Source: Melaminivora sp034675505 (GTDB lineage Bacteria; Pseudomonadota; Gammaproteobacteria; Burkholderiales; Burkholderiaceae_C). From it: a stretch of 64,000 bases of DNA. This document shows, one piece after another, positions 24,038-32,178 of the stretch (its first letter is position 1; each line of letters begins with the position of its first letter). The translations under genes and the position numbers were made by a program. The stretch is taken from assembly GCA_034675505.1 (NCBI GenBank), contig JAUCDD010000018.1:186001-250000 (forward strand), given 5' to 3'. The notes beneath the pieces are model-generated. The model was not told where the DNA came from. It saw only the letters and a list, made by a program, of their open reading frames with translations, and made no database searches.

Positions 24038-24241
24038 ATGCCCAAAATGAAGACCAAGAGCAGCGCGAAGAAGCGTTTTCGCGTTCGTCCAGGTGGCACC
24101 GTCAAGCGCGGCCAAGCCTTCAAGCGTCACATCCTGACCAAGAAGACCACCAAGAACAAGCGCCACCTGCGTGGCACCGTGAACGTGCACGACGGTGACA
24201 TGGGCTCCATCGCCAAGATGCTGCCCATGGCCGGCCTGTAA
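24038..24241 (+). CDS. rpmI: 50S ribosomal protein bL35
   Basis: The 67-residue basic protein has MPKMKTKSSAKKRFRVRPGG, the usual L35 N-terminus, and the conserved KKTTKNKRHLRG further on. It is a late-assembling large-subunit protein. AAGGAG nine bases upstream supports the ATG. It lies 28 bases ahead of rplT, and the two are normally co-regulated by L20. Confidence 0.97.
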   Translation: MPKMKTKSSAKKRFRVRPGGTVKRGQAFKRHILTKKTTKNKRHLRGTVNVHDGDMGSIAKMLPMAGL

Positions 24242-24269
24242 TTCACATCGACGAACAAGGAGAAAACAC

Positions 24270-24629
24270 ATGCCTCGCGTCAAACGTGGTGTAACGGCAC
24301 GCGCCCGTCACAAGAAGGTTCTCGCCCTGGCCAAGGGTTTCCGCGGTCGCCGCGGCAATGTCTTCCGCATCGCCAAGCAGGCGGTGATGAAGGCTGGCCA
24401 GTACGCCTATCGTGACCGCCGTACCAAGAAGCGCGTGTTCCGCCGTCTGTGGATCACGCGTATCAATGCGGCTTCCCGCGAACTGGGCCTGACCTACAGC
24501 CAGTTCACCAACGGCCTGAAGAAGGCTGCCATCGAGATCGACCGCAAGATGCTGGCCGACCTCGCAGTGCACGACAAGGCTGCCTTTGGCAGCATCGTGG
24601 AGCAAGTCAAGGCCAAGCTGGCCGCTTGA
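24270..24629 (+). CDS. rplT: 50S ribosomal protein bL20
   Basis: The 119-residue protein has MPRVKRGVTARARHKKVL, KGFRGRRGNVFRIAKQAVM and RLWITRINAASRELGLTYSQF, matching L20 throughout. L20 starts assembly of the 50S subunit by binding 23S rRNA and represses its own operon in several bacteria. AAGGAG eight bases before the ATG supports the start. The gene is followed by a repeat-derived hairpin before pheS. Confidence 0.98.
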   Translation: MPRVKRGVTARARHKKVLALAKGFRGRRGNVFRIAKQAVMKAGQYAYRDRRTKKRVFRRLWITRINAASRELGLTYSQFTNGLKKAAIEIDRKMLADLAVHDKAAFGSIVEQVKAKLAA

Positions 24630-24647
24630 GTTCACGAACCGGCCACT

Positions 24648-24700
24648 ATTATTTGAATAGCTGCCGGCGCGCCAACGACAAGGGCTAGGGCTTGAAAGAG
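24648..24700 (+). repeat. Dispersed palindromic repeat, copy 3 (rplT-pheS spacer)
   Basis: ATTTGAATAGCTGCCGGCGC is followed by GACAAGGGCTAGGGCTTGA, the same order as the copy ahead of pssA (AATAGCTGGCCGCGCTTG, then CAAGGGCTGGAGG). Its CAAGGGCTAG forms the left arm of the terminator that follows. Confidence 0.6.
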
Positions 24701-24720
24701 CGCTAGCCCTTGTTTCTTTT
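24679..24720 (+). terminator. Intrinsic terminator/attenuator between rplT and pheS
   Basis: CAAGGGCTAG (24679-24688) pairs perfectly with CTAGCCCTTG (24703-24712), followed by TTTCTTTT. pheS starts 12 bases after the T-tract. In E. coli this junction holds the pheM attenuator, but here I see no phenylalanine-rich leader peptide. Confidence 0.8.
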
Positions 24721-24731
24721 CAAGAATCGAT

Positions 24732-25784
24732 ATGAACGAGTTGGATTCCCTGGTGACGAGTGCGCGCGACTCCTTCGTGCGCTGTGCAACCCCGGCCGAG
24801 CTGGAAAACGCCAAGGCCCAGTACCTGGGCAAGTCGGGTCGGCTGACCGAGCTGATGAAGGGCATGGCGCAGCTGTCTCCGGAAGAAAAGAAGACGCGCG
24901 GCGCGGCCATCAACGTGGCCAAGCAGGACGTAGAGGGCGCCCTGGCCGAGCGCCGCCAGCAGCTGGCCGATGCCGAGCTGCAACTGCAGCTGCAGGCCGA
25001 AGCGCTGGATGTGAGCCTTCCTGGCCGCCAGCGTGGCCGCGGCGGCTTGCATCCGGTATCGCTCACCCTGGAGCGTATCGAGCGCATATTTGGCACCATG
25101 GGTTTCGACGTGGCCGACGGCCCGGAGATCGAGACCGACTGGTTCAACTTCACTGCATTGAATACGCCTGAGGATCATCCCGCGCGTTCCATGCACGACA
25201 CCTTCTACGTGGAGGGCGGCAGTCCCGAGGCACCGCACCTGCTGCGCACGCACACCAGCCCCATGCAGGTGCGCTATGCCGTGCAGCACGTCAAGAAGTA
25301 CCGCCACCTGATCGATGCAGGCCAAGCCATGCCGGAGATCCGGGTGATCGCCCCGGGGCGCACCTACCGCGTGGACTCCGATGCCACCCATTCGCCCATG
25401 TTCCACCAGTGCGAGGGCCTGTGGATCGGGGAGAACGTGAGCTTCAAGGACTTGAAGGTGGTGTTCACGGATTTTTGCCGGGCCTTCTTTGAGAGCGACG
25501 ACCTGGTGCTGCGCTTTCGCCCCAGCTTCTTTCCGTTTACGGAGCCCAGCGCCGAGGTCGACATCCAGTTCCAGCAAGGGCCGCTCGCCGGCCGCTGGCT
25601 GGAGGTGTCCGGCTCCGGCCAGGTGCATCCGAACGTCGTGCGCAACATGGGGCTGGACCCCGAGCGCTACATCGGCTTTGCCTTTGGCATGGGGCCGGAC
25701 CGGCTGACCATGCTGCGCTATGGCGTGAACGATCTGCGCCTGTTCTTCGACGGCGACATCCGCTTTCTTTCGCAATTCAGGTGA
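24732..25784 (+). CDS. pheS: Phenylalanine--tRNA ligase alpha subunit
   Basis: This 350-residue catalytic subunit works in an alpha2-beta2 enzyme. An N-terminal coiled coil (residues about 15-95) binds tRNA(Phe). The class II core follows: HPLTxE-like GLHPVSLTLERIERIF, the motif 2 region THSPMFHQCEGLWIGE, and the motif 3 GMGPDRLTMLRYGVNDLRLFF near the C-terminus, with FRPSFFPFTEPSAEVD for phenylalanine recognition. ATG at 24732 is the first in frame after the terminator. No clear ribosome binding site precedes it (AAGAATCGAT). pheT follows after an odd repeated spacer. Confidence 0.97.
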   Translation: MNELDSLVTSARDSFVRCATPAELENAKAQYLGKSGRLTELMKGMAQLSPEEKKTRGAAINVAKQDVEGALAERRQQLADAELQLQLQAEALDVSLPGRQRGRGGLHPVSLTLERIERIFGTMGFDVADGPEIETDWFNFTALNTPEDHPARSMHDTFYVEGGSPEAPHLLRTHTSPMQVRYAVQHVKKYRHLIDAGQAMPEIRVIAPGRTYRVDSDATHSPMFHQCEGLWIGENVSFKDLKVVFTDFCRAFFESDDLVLRFRPSFFPFTEPSAEVDIQFQQGPLAGRWLEVSGSGQVHPNVVRNMGLDPERYIGFAFGMGPDRLTMLRYGVNDLRLFFDGDIRFLSQFR

Positions 25785-25894
25785 GGGCGTTGGGCGCAGG
25801 TCGATGTGCGTTGTGCGATTTCCGCACATAGCGCCCGACGCCCAGCACCCGACATCCCACGCCCAGCCCCCAACGCCCAACGCTCAACGTTCCC
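25785..25894 (+). repeat. pheS-pheT spacer with short CGCCCA-type repeats
   Basis: The 110-base spacer starts GGGCGTTGGGCG and ends in a C/A-rich stretch in which a CGCCCAgC/CGCCCAaC unit recurs every 10-15 bases. GGGCGTTGGG at the start is complementary to CCCAACGCCC at 25869-25878, and GTGCG/CGCAC forms a hairpin between them, so the whole spacer can fold back on itself just before the pheT ATG. It contains no gene. Confidence 0.5.
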
Positions 25895-28330
25895 ATGCAA
25901 TTTCCCGAATCCTGGTTGCGCGAGTTTTGCAACCCCCCTTTGTCCACGCAGGAGCTGGCCGATACGCTGACCATGGCCGGCCTTGAGGTGGAGGAACTGC
26001 GCCCGGTGGCGCCGCCCTTCACCAAGATCGTCGTCGGCGAGATCAAGACTGCGCAGCAGCACCCCAACGCCGACCGGCTGCGCGTCTGCCAGGTGGATGT
26101 GGGCGGCCCCGAGCTTTTGACCATCGTCTGCGGTGCGCCCAACGCCCGCGTCGGCATTCGCGTGCCCTGTGCGCTGGTCGGTGCGGAATTGCCCCCGGGT
26201 GAGGACGGCAAGCCTTTTGTCATCCGCACCGGCAAGCTGCGCGGCGTGGAGAGCCAGGGCATGCTGTGCTCGGCGCGCGAGCTGCAGCTGTCCGAAGACC
26301 ACGGCGGGCTGCTGGAGCTGTCTGGCGATGCGCCTTTGGGCCAGGACATCCGGCAGCACCTGCAGCTCGATGACACGCTGTTCACCTTGAAGCTCACGCC
26401 CAACCTGGCGCACGCTCTGAGCGTCCATGGCGTGGCGCGGGAAGTCGCGGCCTTGACCGGTGCGCCGCTGCTGAGCCCCGCATTTCACGCCCTGCCGGCA
26501 CGGCTGGAAGACCGCTTGCCGGTGCGCATCGATGCGCCCGAGCTGTGCGGTCGGTTTTCCGGACGCATCGTGCGCAGCGTCAACCCGCGTGCAACCACGC
26601 CGCAATGGATGGTCGACCGCCTGGCGCGCTGCGGCCAGCGCAGCGTGGCGCCGCTGGTGGACATCTCCAACTACGTCATGTTCGAGCTGGGCCGTCCCTC
26701 GCACATCTTCGACCTGGACAGGATCCAGGGCGGCCTGGAAGTGCGCTGGGGTCGGGCCGGCGAGCAGCTGAAGCTGCTCAACGGCAGCACCATCAGCGTC
26801 GACGAAAAGGTGGGCGTGATTGCCGACGCGCGCCAGGTCGAGTCGCTGGCCGGCATCATGGGCGGCGACGCCACGGCCGTGGACGAAGCCACCCGCAATA
26901 TCTATGTCGAGGCCGCCTTCTGGTGGCCGGCCGCGATCGCCGGCCGCTCGCGCCGCTACAACTTCGCGACCGATGCCGGGCACCGCTTCGAGCGCGGCGT
27001 GGATCCCCAGGGCACGGTAGACCACATCGAGCGCATCACGCAGCTGGTCATCGACATCTGCGGCACCCCCGATACGGCCTGCGGCCCCATCGACGACCAG
27101 CAGGTCAACCTGCCCGTGCCCCAGCCCGTGCTGCTGCGCGTGGCCCGCGCTGCCAAGGTCATTGGCATGCCGCTCTCCCAGGAGCAGTGCGTGCAGGCGC
27201 TGGCCCGCCTGGGCCTGCCGCTGCAGCAAGGCGAGGGCAGCATCACCGTCACGCCGCCCTCGTACCGCTTCGACCTGCGCCTGGAAGAAGACCTGATCGA
27301 GGAAGTGGCCCGCGTGATCGGCTATGACCGGCTGCCCACCACGCCGCCCCTGGCTCCCATCACGCCGCGCCTGCCACCCGAGGCGCGCCGCAGCAGCTTT
27401 GCCGTGCGCCGCGAACTGGCGACCCTGGGCTACCAGGAGACGATCAACTTCAGCTTTGTCGAGGAATCCTGGGAGCACGAGCTGGCCGGCAACGCAGCGC
27501 CGATCCGCCTGCTCAACCCCATCGCCAGCCAGCTGAGCGTGATGCGCTCATCGCTGCTCGGGTCGCTGCTGCAGGTGCTGAAGTTCAACCTTGACCGCAA
27601 GGCCGACCGCGTGCGCGTGTTCGAGCTGGGGCGTGTCTTCATGCGCGACGCTGCAGTAGCGGCCAGCGATGCCACGGTCGAAGGCATTGCCCAGCCCATG
27701 CGCGTGGCGGGCCTGGCCTACGGGACGGTTGACGTGCTGCAGTGGGGCTCCAAGGGCCGTGCAACGGATTTCTTCGATGCCAAGGGCGACGTGCAGGCAT
27801 TGCTGGCGCCCCTGGCTGCCACGTTCGAGGCCGCCGGGCATCCGGCGCTGCACCCGGGGCGCTGCGCGCGGGTGCTGCTGGATGGCCAGCCCATTGGCTA
27901 CGTCGGCGAACTGCACCCGCGCTGGCGCCAGTCGTGGGAGCTGCCCATGGCGCCCATCCTGTTCGAGCTGGAGCTCGACGCCGTGCTGCGCCGTCCGGTG
28001 CCGCAGTTCGAGCCCGTCACGCGGCGCCAGCCGGTGGAGCGCGACATCGCCGTGGTGGTGGCCGAGAGCGTCACGCACGACGAGGTGATGCAGGCCGTGC
28101 GCGCGGCGCTGGCGCCGGACTTGCTGCGCGGCGCAGTGCTGTTCGACGTCTTTCGCCCGCAGGCCGGGCGCGCCGGCCAGCCGGGCAACCTGGCGCCGGG
28201 CGAGAAAAGCCTGGCCATCCGCTTGACGCTGGCCAGCGACGCGGCGGCATTGCAGGATGCCGAGATCGACGCTGCCGTGCAGGCCGTGCTGCAGCGTCTC
28301 GCGCAGCAGACGGGAGCGCGCCTGCGATGA
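25895..28330 (+). CDS. pheT: Phenylalanine--tRNA ligase beta subunit
   Basis: The 811-residue subunit has, in order: the N-terminal tRNA-binding (EMAP/OB) domain around VVGEIKTAQQHPNADRLRVC, the B3/B4 editing domain around ISNYVMFELGRPSHIFDLD, the B5 domain with MPLSQEQCVQALARLGLPL, a catalytic-like core around NFSFVEESWEHELAGN, and a C-terminal ferredoxin-fold anticodon-binding domain (VTRRQPVERDIAVVV). It completes the phenylalanyl-tRNA synthetase with pheS. Its stop overlaps the ihfA start as ATGA, so the two are translationally coupled. Confidence 0.97.
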   Translation: MQFPESWLREFCNPPLSTQELADTLTMAGLEVEELRPVAPPFTKIVVGEIKTAQQHPNADRLRVCQVDVGGPELLTIVCGAPNARVGIRVPCALVGAELPPGEDGKPFVIRTGKLRGVESQGMLCSARELQLSEDHGGLLELSGDAPLGQDIRQHLQLDDTLFTLKLTPNLAHALSVHGVAREVAALTGAPLLSPAFHALPARLEDRLPVRIDAPELCGRFSGRIVRSVNPRATTPQWMVDRLARCGQRSVAPLVDISNYVMFELGRPSHIFDLDRIQGGLEVRWGRAGEQLKLLNGSTISVDEKVGVIADARQVESLAGIMGGDATAVDEATRNIYVEAAFWWPAAIAGRSRRYNFATDAGHRFERGVDPQGTVDHIERITQLVIDICGTPDTACGPIDDQQVNLPVPQPVLLRVARAAKVIGMPLSQEQCVQALARLGLPLQQGEGSITVTPPSYRFDLRLEEDLIEEVARVIGYDRLPTTPPLAPITPRLPPEARRSSFAVRRELATLGYQETINFSFVEESWEHELAGNAAPIRLLNPIASQLSVMRSSLLGSLLQVLKFNLDRKADRVRVFELGRVFMRDAAVAASDATVEGIAQPMRVAGLAYGTVDVLQWGSKGRATDFFDAKGDVQALLAPLAATFEAAGHPALHPGRCARVLLDGQPIGYVGELHPRWRQSWELPMAPILFELELDAVLRRPVPQFEPVTRRQPVERDIAVVVAESVTHDEVMQAVRAALAPDLLRGAVLFDVFRPQAGRAGQPGNLAPGEKSLAIRLTLASDAAALQDAEIDAAVQAVLQRLAQQTGARLR

Positions 28331-28674
28331 GCCGGGATACGCTGGAACTGGTGGTGCAGAGCCTGGAATCTGCGGCCATGACCAAGGCGCAGCTGGCCGA
28401 GCTGCTGTTCGAGCAGATCGGGCTGAACAAGCGCGAGTCCAAGGATATGGTCGACGCCTTCTTCGACCTGATCGCCCAGCGCCTGGTCGAAGGCGAGGAC
28501 GTGAAGCTGTCAGGTTTCGGCAACTTCCAGATCCGCATGAAAGCCCCGCGTCCGGGGCGCAACCCGCGTACCGGCGAGCCGATCCCGATCGAGGCCAGGC
28601 GAGTGGTGACGTTTCACGCCAGCAGCAAGCTCAAGGAGCAGCTCCAGCACGAGCTGCTGGCCTGCAAGGCGTGA
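28327..28674 (+). CDS. ihfA: Integration host factor alpha subunit
   Basis: The 115-residue HU/IHF-fold protein has AMTKAQLAELLFEQIGLNKRESKDMV, EGEDVKLSGFGNFQIR and the DNA-intercalating arm RPGRNPRTGEPIPIEARRVVTFH. It pairs with the ihfB product (49.4 kb in this window) to bend DNA. A 17-residue N-terminal extension before the usual start (AMTKAQL) comes from using the ATG that overlaps the pheT stop; an internal ATG (MTKAQ) is the alternative. Its place at the end of the pheST operon is the same as in enterobacteria. Confidence 0.96.
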   Translation: MSRDTLELVVQSLESAAMTKAQLAELLFEQIGLNKRESKDMVDAFFDLIAQRLVEGEDVKLSGFGNFQIRMKAPRPGRNPRTGEPIPIEARRVVTFHASSKLKEQLQHELLACKA

Positions 28675-28749
28675 TTTGCCTCATGGCGCGGCTGGCGGAG
28701 TGTGGCTACCCTGATGCGTTCATCGACCGTCCACTGACCGACCCGCCCC

Positions 28750-29180
28750 ATGAGCTCCGAGTTGCCCGCCTTGCCAGCCAAGCGCTATTTCACGATTGGC
28801 GAAGTCGCGCAGTTGTGCGGCGTGAAGCCGCATGTGTTGCGCTACTGGGAGCAGGAATTCACCCAGCTGCGGCCCATGAAGCGGCGCGGCAACCGGCGCT
28901 ACTACCAGCACCACGAGGTGCTGATGATCCGCCGCATCCGGGAGCTGCTGTATGAGCAGGGCTTCACCATCAGCGGCGCGCGCAACCGGCTGCTGGAGCG
29001 GCCGCAGGGCGCCCAGCCCGTCGTAGCGCTGGAGGAGCTTTCCTGGGCGCTACTCCTGCGGCGCTGGCCGCTGCTTCCTGCATGTTGCCGGACCTGGCCG
29101 CGCCCGGGTTGTCGCCAGGGGAGGTCGATCCCGCAGCGCTGCGCAGGGAACTTGAAGAAATTCGCGCAATTCTCTTTTGA
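28750..29180 (+). CDS. MerR family regulator, C-terminus probably frameshifted
   Basis: The N-terminal 90 residues are an intact MerR-type winged helix: KRYFTIGEVAQLCGVKPHVLRYWEQEF, then RRGNRRYYQHHEVLMIRRIRELLYEQ (each quoted only as start and end of the motif). After ISGARNRL the frame turns into unlikely sequence and would run to 29235, into the tRNA-Pro gene. In the frame one base earlier, the expected end is found: LSPGEVDPAALRRELEEI followed by RAILF and a stop at 29178-29180. A one-base indel near 29035-29040 would explain this. Downstream of ihfA, a MerR-like gene in this place is common in Burkholderiales; the effector is unknown. Confidence 0.8.
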
Positions 29181-29212
29181 GGCCGTTTTTCTGCATATAA
29201 TCGATGTCTTGT

Positions 29213-29289
29213 CGGCGTGTAGCGCAGCCTGGTAGCGCACTTGCATGGGGTGCGAGGGGTCGCGAGTTCGAATCCCGCCACGCCGACCA
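29213..29289 (+). tRNA. tRNA-Pro (GGG)
   Basis: A full 77-base cloverleaf is present. The acceptor stem CGGCGTG pairs with CACGCCG and is followed by ACCA, with CCA encoded. The anticodon stem CTTGC/GCGAG (one G-T pair) surrounds loop ATGGGGT with anticodon GGG. The T-arm carries GTTCGAATC. Confidence 0.95.
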
Positions 29290-29335
29290 TTATCAGAAAA
29301 TGATTTCTCCGGAAATCGTTTTCAAACCGACCCTT

Positions 29336-29412
29336 AGGCGCGTAGCTCAGCTGGTTAGAGCACCACCTTGACATGGTGGGGGTCGTTGGTTCGAGTCCAA
29401 TCGCGCCTACCA
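29336..29412 (+). tRNA. tRNA-Val (GAC)
   Basis: A full 77-base cloverleaf is present. AGGCGCG pairs with CGCGCCT and is followed by ACCA. The anticodon stem CCACC/GGTGG encloses TTGACAT, giving anticodon GAC. The T-arm contains GTTCGAGTC. It lies 46 bases after tRNA-Pro, probably in the same transcript. Confidence 0.96.
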
Positions 29413-29420
29413 ATGCGAAA

Positions 29421-29451
29421 AGCACCTGCGGGAAACCGCAGGTGCTTTTTT
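29421..29451 (+). terminator. Intrinsic terminator after the tRNA pair
   Basis: AGCACCTGCGG and its perfect complement CCGCAGGTGCT flank a GAAA tetraloop, followed by a run of T. It closes the tRNA-Pro/tRNA-Val transcript. Confidence 0.95.
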
Positions 29452-29484
29452 CTTGCCCGTGTGAATGCCCACGCCAAGTCGCGG

Positions 29485-30669
29485 TCAAGAATGGCCGCCC
29501 GGGCGCTCCCTGCTTGGGCGGCCGGCGGGACTGCCGGTGCCCGCAGCGTTGGGCGCTGGCGTGCAGGCCGCAGCAGCAGGGCTGCCTTCTTCATGCTCCA
29601 TCTGCGCCGCCACCCAGCGGCGCGTCGCGCCGCCGTAGCGCGTGCCTATGCGTGCCAGGCTGCGCTCCAGCGCGCAACCCGGGGTGTCGCCGGCAGGCAG
29701 GCTCCACGAAGCTGGCGTGCCTTGAGCGGAGTCCGTATTCAGCACCAAGCCGCTGCGCAGGCGCACTGGCTGCCCCTGCTGGTGCGTGGCATGCGCGCGT
29801 GAGCGGTAGGTGCGCGACCACGCATCGGCGCTGAAGGCCAGCGCGATGTCGTCCGCGCCGTCCTCCACCTCGACCGCCAGGCGCTCATGGCGCCAGAACA
29901 TCAGGGTGTTGGCCGCAAGAGTCCACACATGCGCCGCGTCCAGGCCGAAACGGCTGCTGCGGTGTTGCGCGTCCCACGGCCCCGCCCCCAGTTCGGTGGC
30001 CAGCGCCCGTGCGCGGGCACTGCCCGCCAGCGCTTCCACCAGGGCCAGCGATACGGGCAGCGACGCAGATACGCCGGTCGTGGTGATCACCACCCCGTCG
30101 GCGACGTAGCGCCGGTCGGGCACATGGCTGGCACCGGGGTGCCGGCGCAGCAGCGTGTCCCGGTCATGCCAGTGCCCGGCGAAGCGGCGCCCATCCAGCA
30201 GGCCCGCCTGGCCCAGCACGCGCGCACCCGAGCAGATGCCAATCACGATGGCGCCCTTGGCCGCTTGCGCCTTGAGCCAGGCAATGATGTTCGGGTCGTC
30301 ATCCACGTGCATTGCCGGCACGATCACGATCTGCGCGCCGCCAGGGTGGTCGGCATCAAACGAGGCCAGGTCGCGCGCTACCTGAACCTCCAGGGCGGGC
30401 ATCAACGCCACCCGGCCGGCCCGGGGCGCCACGGCTTCCACCGTACCGACACCTGCACGCTGCAGCACCGCATGCGGAACCAGGAAGTCGGTGGTCTCGG
30501 TGCCTTCGTTGAGCGCCAGCAAGGCGATCACCGGCTGTGGGCCCACCCCGCGCAGGGCGGGCGCCAATGCGTCCGCCCCCGGCGCGGGGGCCGCGCCACC
30601 GGCCAGGGCGCTCGCCAGCAGCCCCGCCCACACCACCGCACGCCCGCACCGCCGCCACAATGTCGCCAC
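29485..30669 (-). CDS. Exported DJ-1/PfpI-family protein
   Basis: The protein is about 394 residues. A signal peptide (VATLWRRCGRAVVWAGLLAS, then ALAGGAAPAPG) is followed by a DJ-1/PfpI glutaminase-like domain with the nucleophile elbow GICSGARVLGQAGLL. Other conserved spots are VIVPAMHVDDDPN before it and TTGVSASLPVSLALVE after it. A further 130 residues have no recognisable domain. GTG at 30669 is preceded by AGGAG at six bases, which decides the start. It is divergent from a GlxA-type regulator carrying the same kind of domain, so the two probably handle one signal or substrate. The activity (amidase, isonitrile hydratase or chaperone-like) is unknown. Confidence 0.75.
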   Translation of the reverse strand: MATLWRRCGRAVVWAGLLASALAGGAAPAPGADALAPALRGVGPQPVIALLALNEGTETTDFLVPHAVLQRAGVGTVEAVAPRAGRVALMPALEVQVARDLASFDADHPGGAQIVIVPAMHVDDDPNIIAWLKAQAAKGAIVIGICSGARVLGQAGLLDGRRFAGHWHDRDTLLRRHPGASHVPDRRYVADGVVITTTGVSASLPVSLALVEALAGSARARALATELGAGPWDAQHRSSRFGLDAAHVWTLAANTLMFWRHERLAVEVEDGADDIALAFSADAWSRTYRSRAHATHQQGQPVRLRSGLVLNTDSAQGTPASWSLPAGDTPGCALERSLARIGTRYGGATRRWVAAQMEHEEGSPAAAACTPAPNAAGTGSPAGRPSRERPGGHS

Positions 30670-30718
30670 ATCCGTCTCCTGTCTTGATTGGCCTGATACC
30701 AGCTTAGATCCCACGCCC

Positions 30719-31719
30719 ATGCCGCGCCACGCCAAATCCACCGCACTTCCTGCCAAGCCGTACCGTCTGCCGGACACTGCTGGCGCGCATGGCCGCGTAG
30801 TGGCGCTGCTGGTCTTCGATGGAGTCGAGGCGATCGATGTCGCCGCGCCGGCCAGCGCCTTCAGCCAGGCTGCGCTCCTGGCGCCTGGCGCCTACCGGGT
30901 CGTGGTGGCGTCCGCACGCGGAGGCACGGTGCGCACCAGCGCGGGCTTTGCCCTGGCAGACACGACGCCCATGGGCGAACTGCAGGGCGGCGAGGTCGAT
31001 ACGCTGATCGTCGCTGGCGGTGAGGAGGGCGCTTTGCGCCGCGCCATCTACGAAGACGGCCTGGGGGCGTGGCTGGCCCAGGCGGCGCCTCGGGCAAGGC
31101 GCGTCGCCAGCGTGTGCACGGGGGCGTTCGCATTGGCCGCCGCCGGCCTGCTGGAGCAGCGCAATGCGACCACGCATGCCAACGCCTGCGAGCTGCTGGC
31201 GCAACTAGCCCGGGCACGCACGTGCAGCGGGACCGCATCTTCGTGCGCGACGCCAACGTATGGACCTCGGCAGGCGTGACCACGGGGCTGGACATGGCGC
31301 TGGCGCTGGTCGAGGACGACCTGGGCCGCACCATTGCCATGCAGGTGGCGCGCAACCTGGCGATGTTCATGGTGCGCGGCGGCGCGGCACCCCAGAGCAG
31401 CGCCGCGCTGCAGGCGCAGGCCGATGCCTCGGCGCGGCTGCGCGAGCTGATCACCTGGGTGCAGGGGCACCTCACGGAAGACCTGTCGGTGCCCGCGCTG
31501 GCCAGCCGCGTACACATGAGCCCGCGCAACTTTGCGCGCGCATTTGCCGCGCAGGTGCATTGCACGCCCTCGCGCTACGTGGCCCAGGCGCGCGCGCAGC
31601 ACGCTGCGCAGCTGCTGAGCCAGACGGACTGGCCACGCGAGAAGGTGGCGGCCCGAAGCGGCTTTGGCTCGCCGGACGCCCTGGCGCGGGCCTTGCGCCA
31701 GCACCAGGGCGCAGCGTGA
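30719..31719 (+). pseudogene. GlxA-type AraC regulator with DJ-1 domain, frameshifted as read
   Basis: The first frame encodes a DJ-1/PfpI-like sensor domain (VVALLVFDGVEAIDVAAPAS, nucleophile elbow VASVCTGAFALAAAGLLE). After ANACELLA the frame is lost near 31200. One frame earlier the protein resumes with THVQRDRIFVRDANVWTSAG, the conserved end of that domain, followed by an AraC-type DNA-binding domain (LSVPALASRVHMSPRNFARA, then QVHCTPSRYVAQARAQHAAQ). Restoring one base, for example a C at GGC-CGC, gives about 334 residues. Such GlxA-like regulators are activators of neighbouring catabolic genes. The break is not in a long homopolymer, so real inactivation is a little more plausible here than in the other broken genes. 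Confidence 0.78.
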
Positions 31720-31740
31720 CCGGCGCCGCCGTGGCGGCGC

Positions 31741-32157
31741 TCAAAGCTTGTGGGTCGACAGCAGTATATGTTGGATGGCGATGCCCTGCACCGCGCGGAT
31801 CTCGTTGAGCACGCGGTCGAACGCTTCCAGGTTGTCGGCGCGCAGCTCGGCGATCAGGTCCCAGCGCCCGTTGGTGGTGTGAAGCGCCACCACGTTCGGG
31901 TGCCCGCGCAAGGTGCGGCGCACGGCTTCGCCATGGCTGCCGGTCACCTCGATTGAGGTCAGGGCGCGAATGCGGTATTGCTCGGCCTCGGGCTTCAAGC
32001 GGACGGTGTAGCCGACGATGACCCCTTGCGCCTCCAGGCGGGCAATGCGGTTTTGCACCGTCGCCCGCGCCACCCGCAATTTCTTGGCCAGCGCCACCAC
32101 CGGCGCGCGCGCGTTGTCGCGCAGCAGGGCGATCAATTCACGATCCGTATCGTCCAT
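31741..32157 (-). CDS. Lrp/AsnC family transcriptional regulator
   Basis: The 138-residue protein has an N-terminal helix-turn-helix (DRELIALLRDNARAPVVALA, VARATVQNRIARLEAQGVI) and a C-terminal RAM/ACT-like domain (IRALTSIEVTGSH, VVALHTTNGRWDLIAELR). Members sense amino acids and often regulate a divergent catabolic operon. Here the divergent operon is ornithine cyclodeaminase plus a citrulline hydrolase, now separated from it by an IS5-family element. The insertion lies 22 bases before the start codon: an AAGG remains as ribosome binding site, but no native promoter is left. Confidence 0.88.
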   Translation of the reverse strand: MDDTDRELIALLRDNARAPVVALAKKLRVARATVQNRIARLEAQGVIVGYTVRLKPEAEQYRIRALTSIEVTGSHGEAVRRTLRGHPNVVALHTTNGRWDLIAELRADNLEAFDRVLNEIRAVQGIAIQHILLSTHKL

Positions 32158-32178
32158 TTTGCTTTTTGCCTTGTTGTA

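Noticed and set aside
25830..25894. Short repeated CGCCCA units resembling a CRISPR array
   Set aside because: Units are about 6-10 bases with irregular spacing, no 25-40 base repeats, no spacers and no cas genes.
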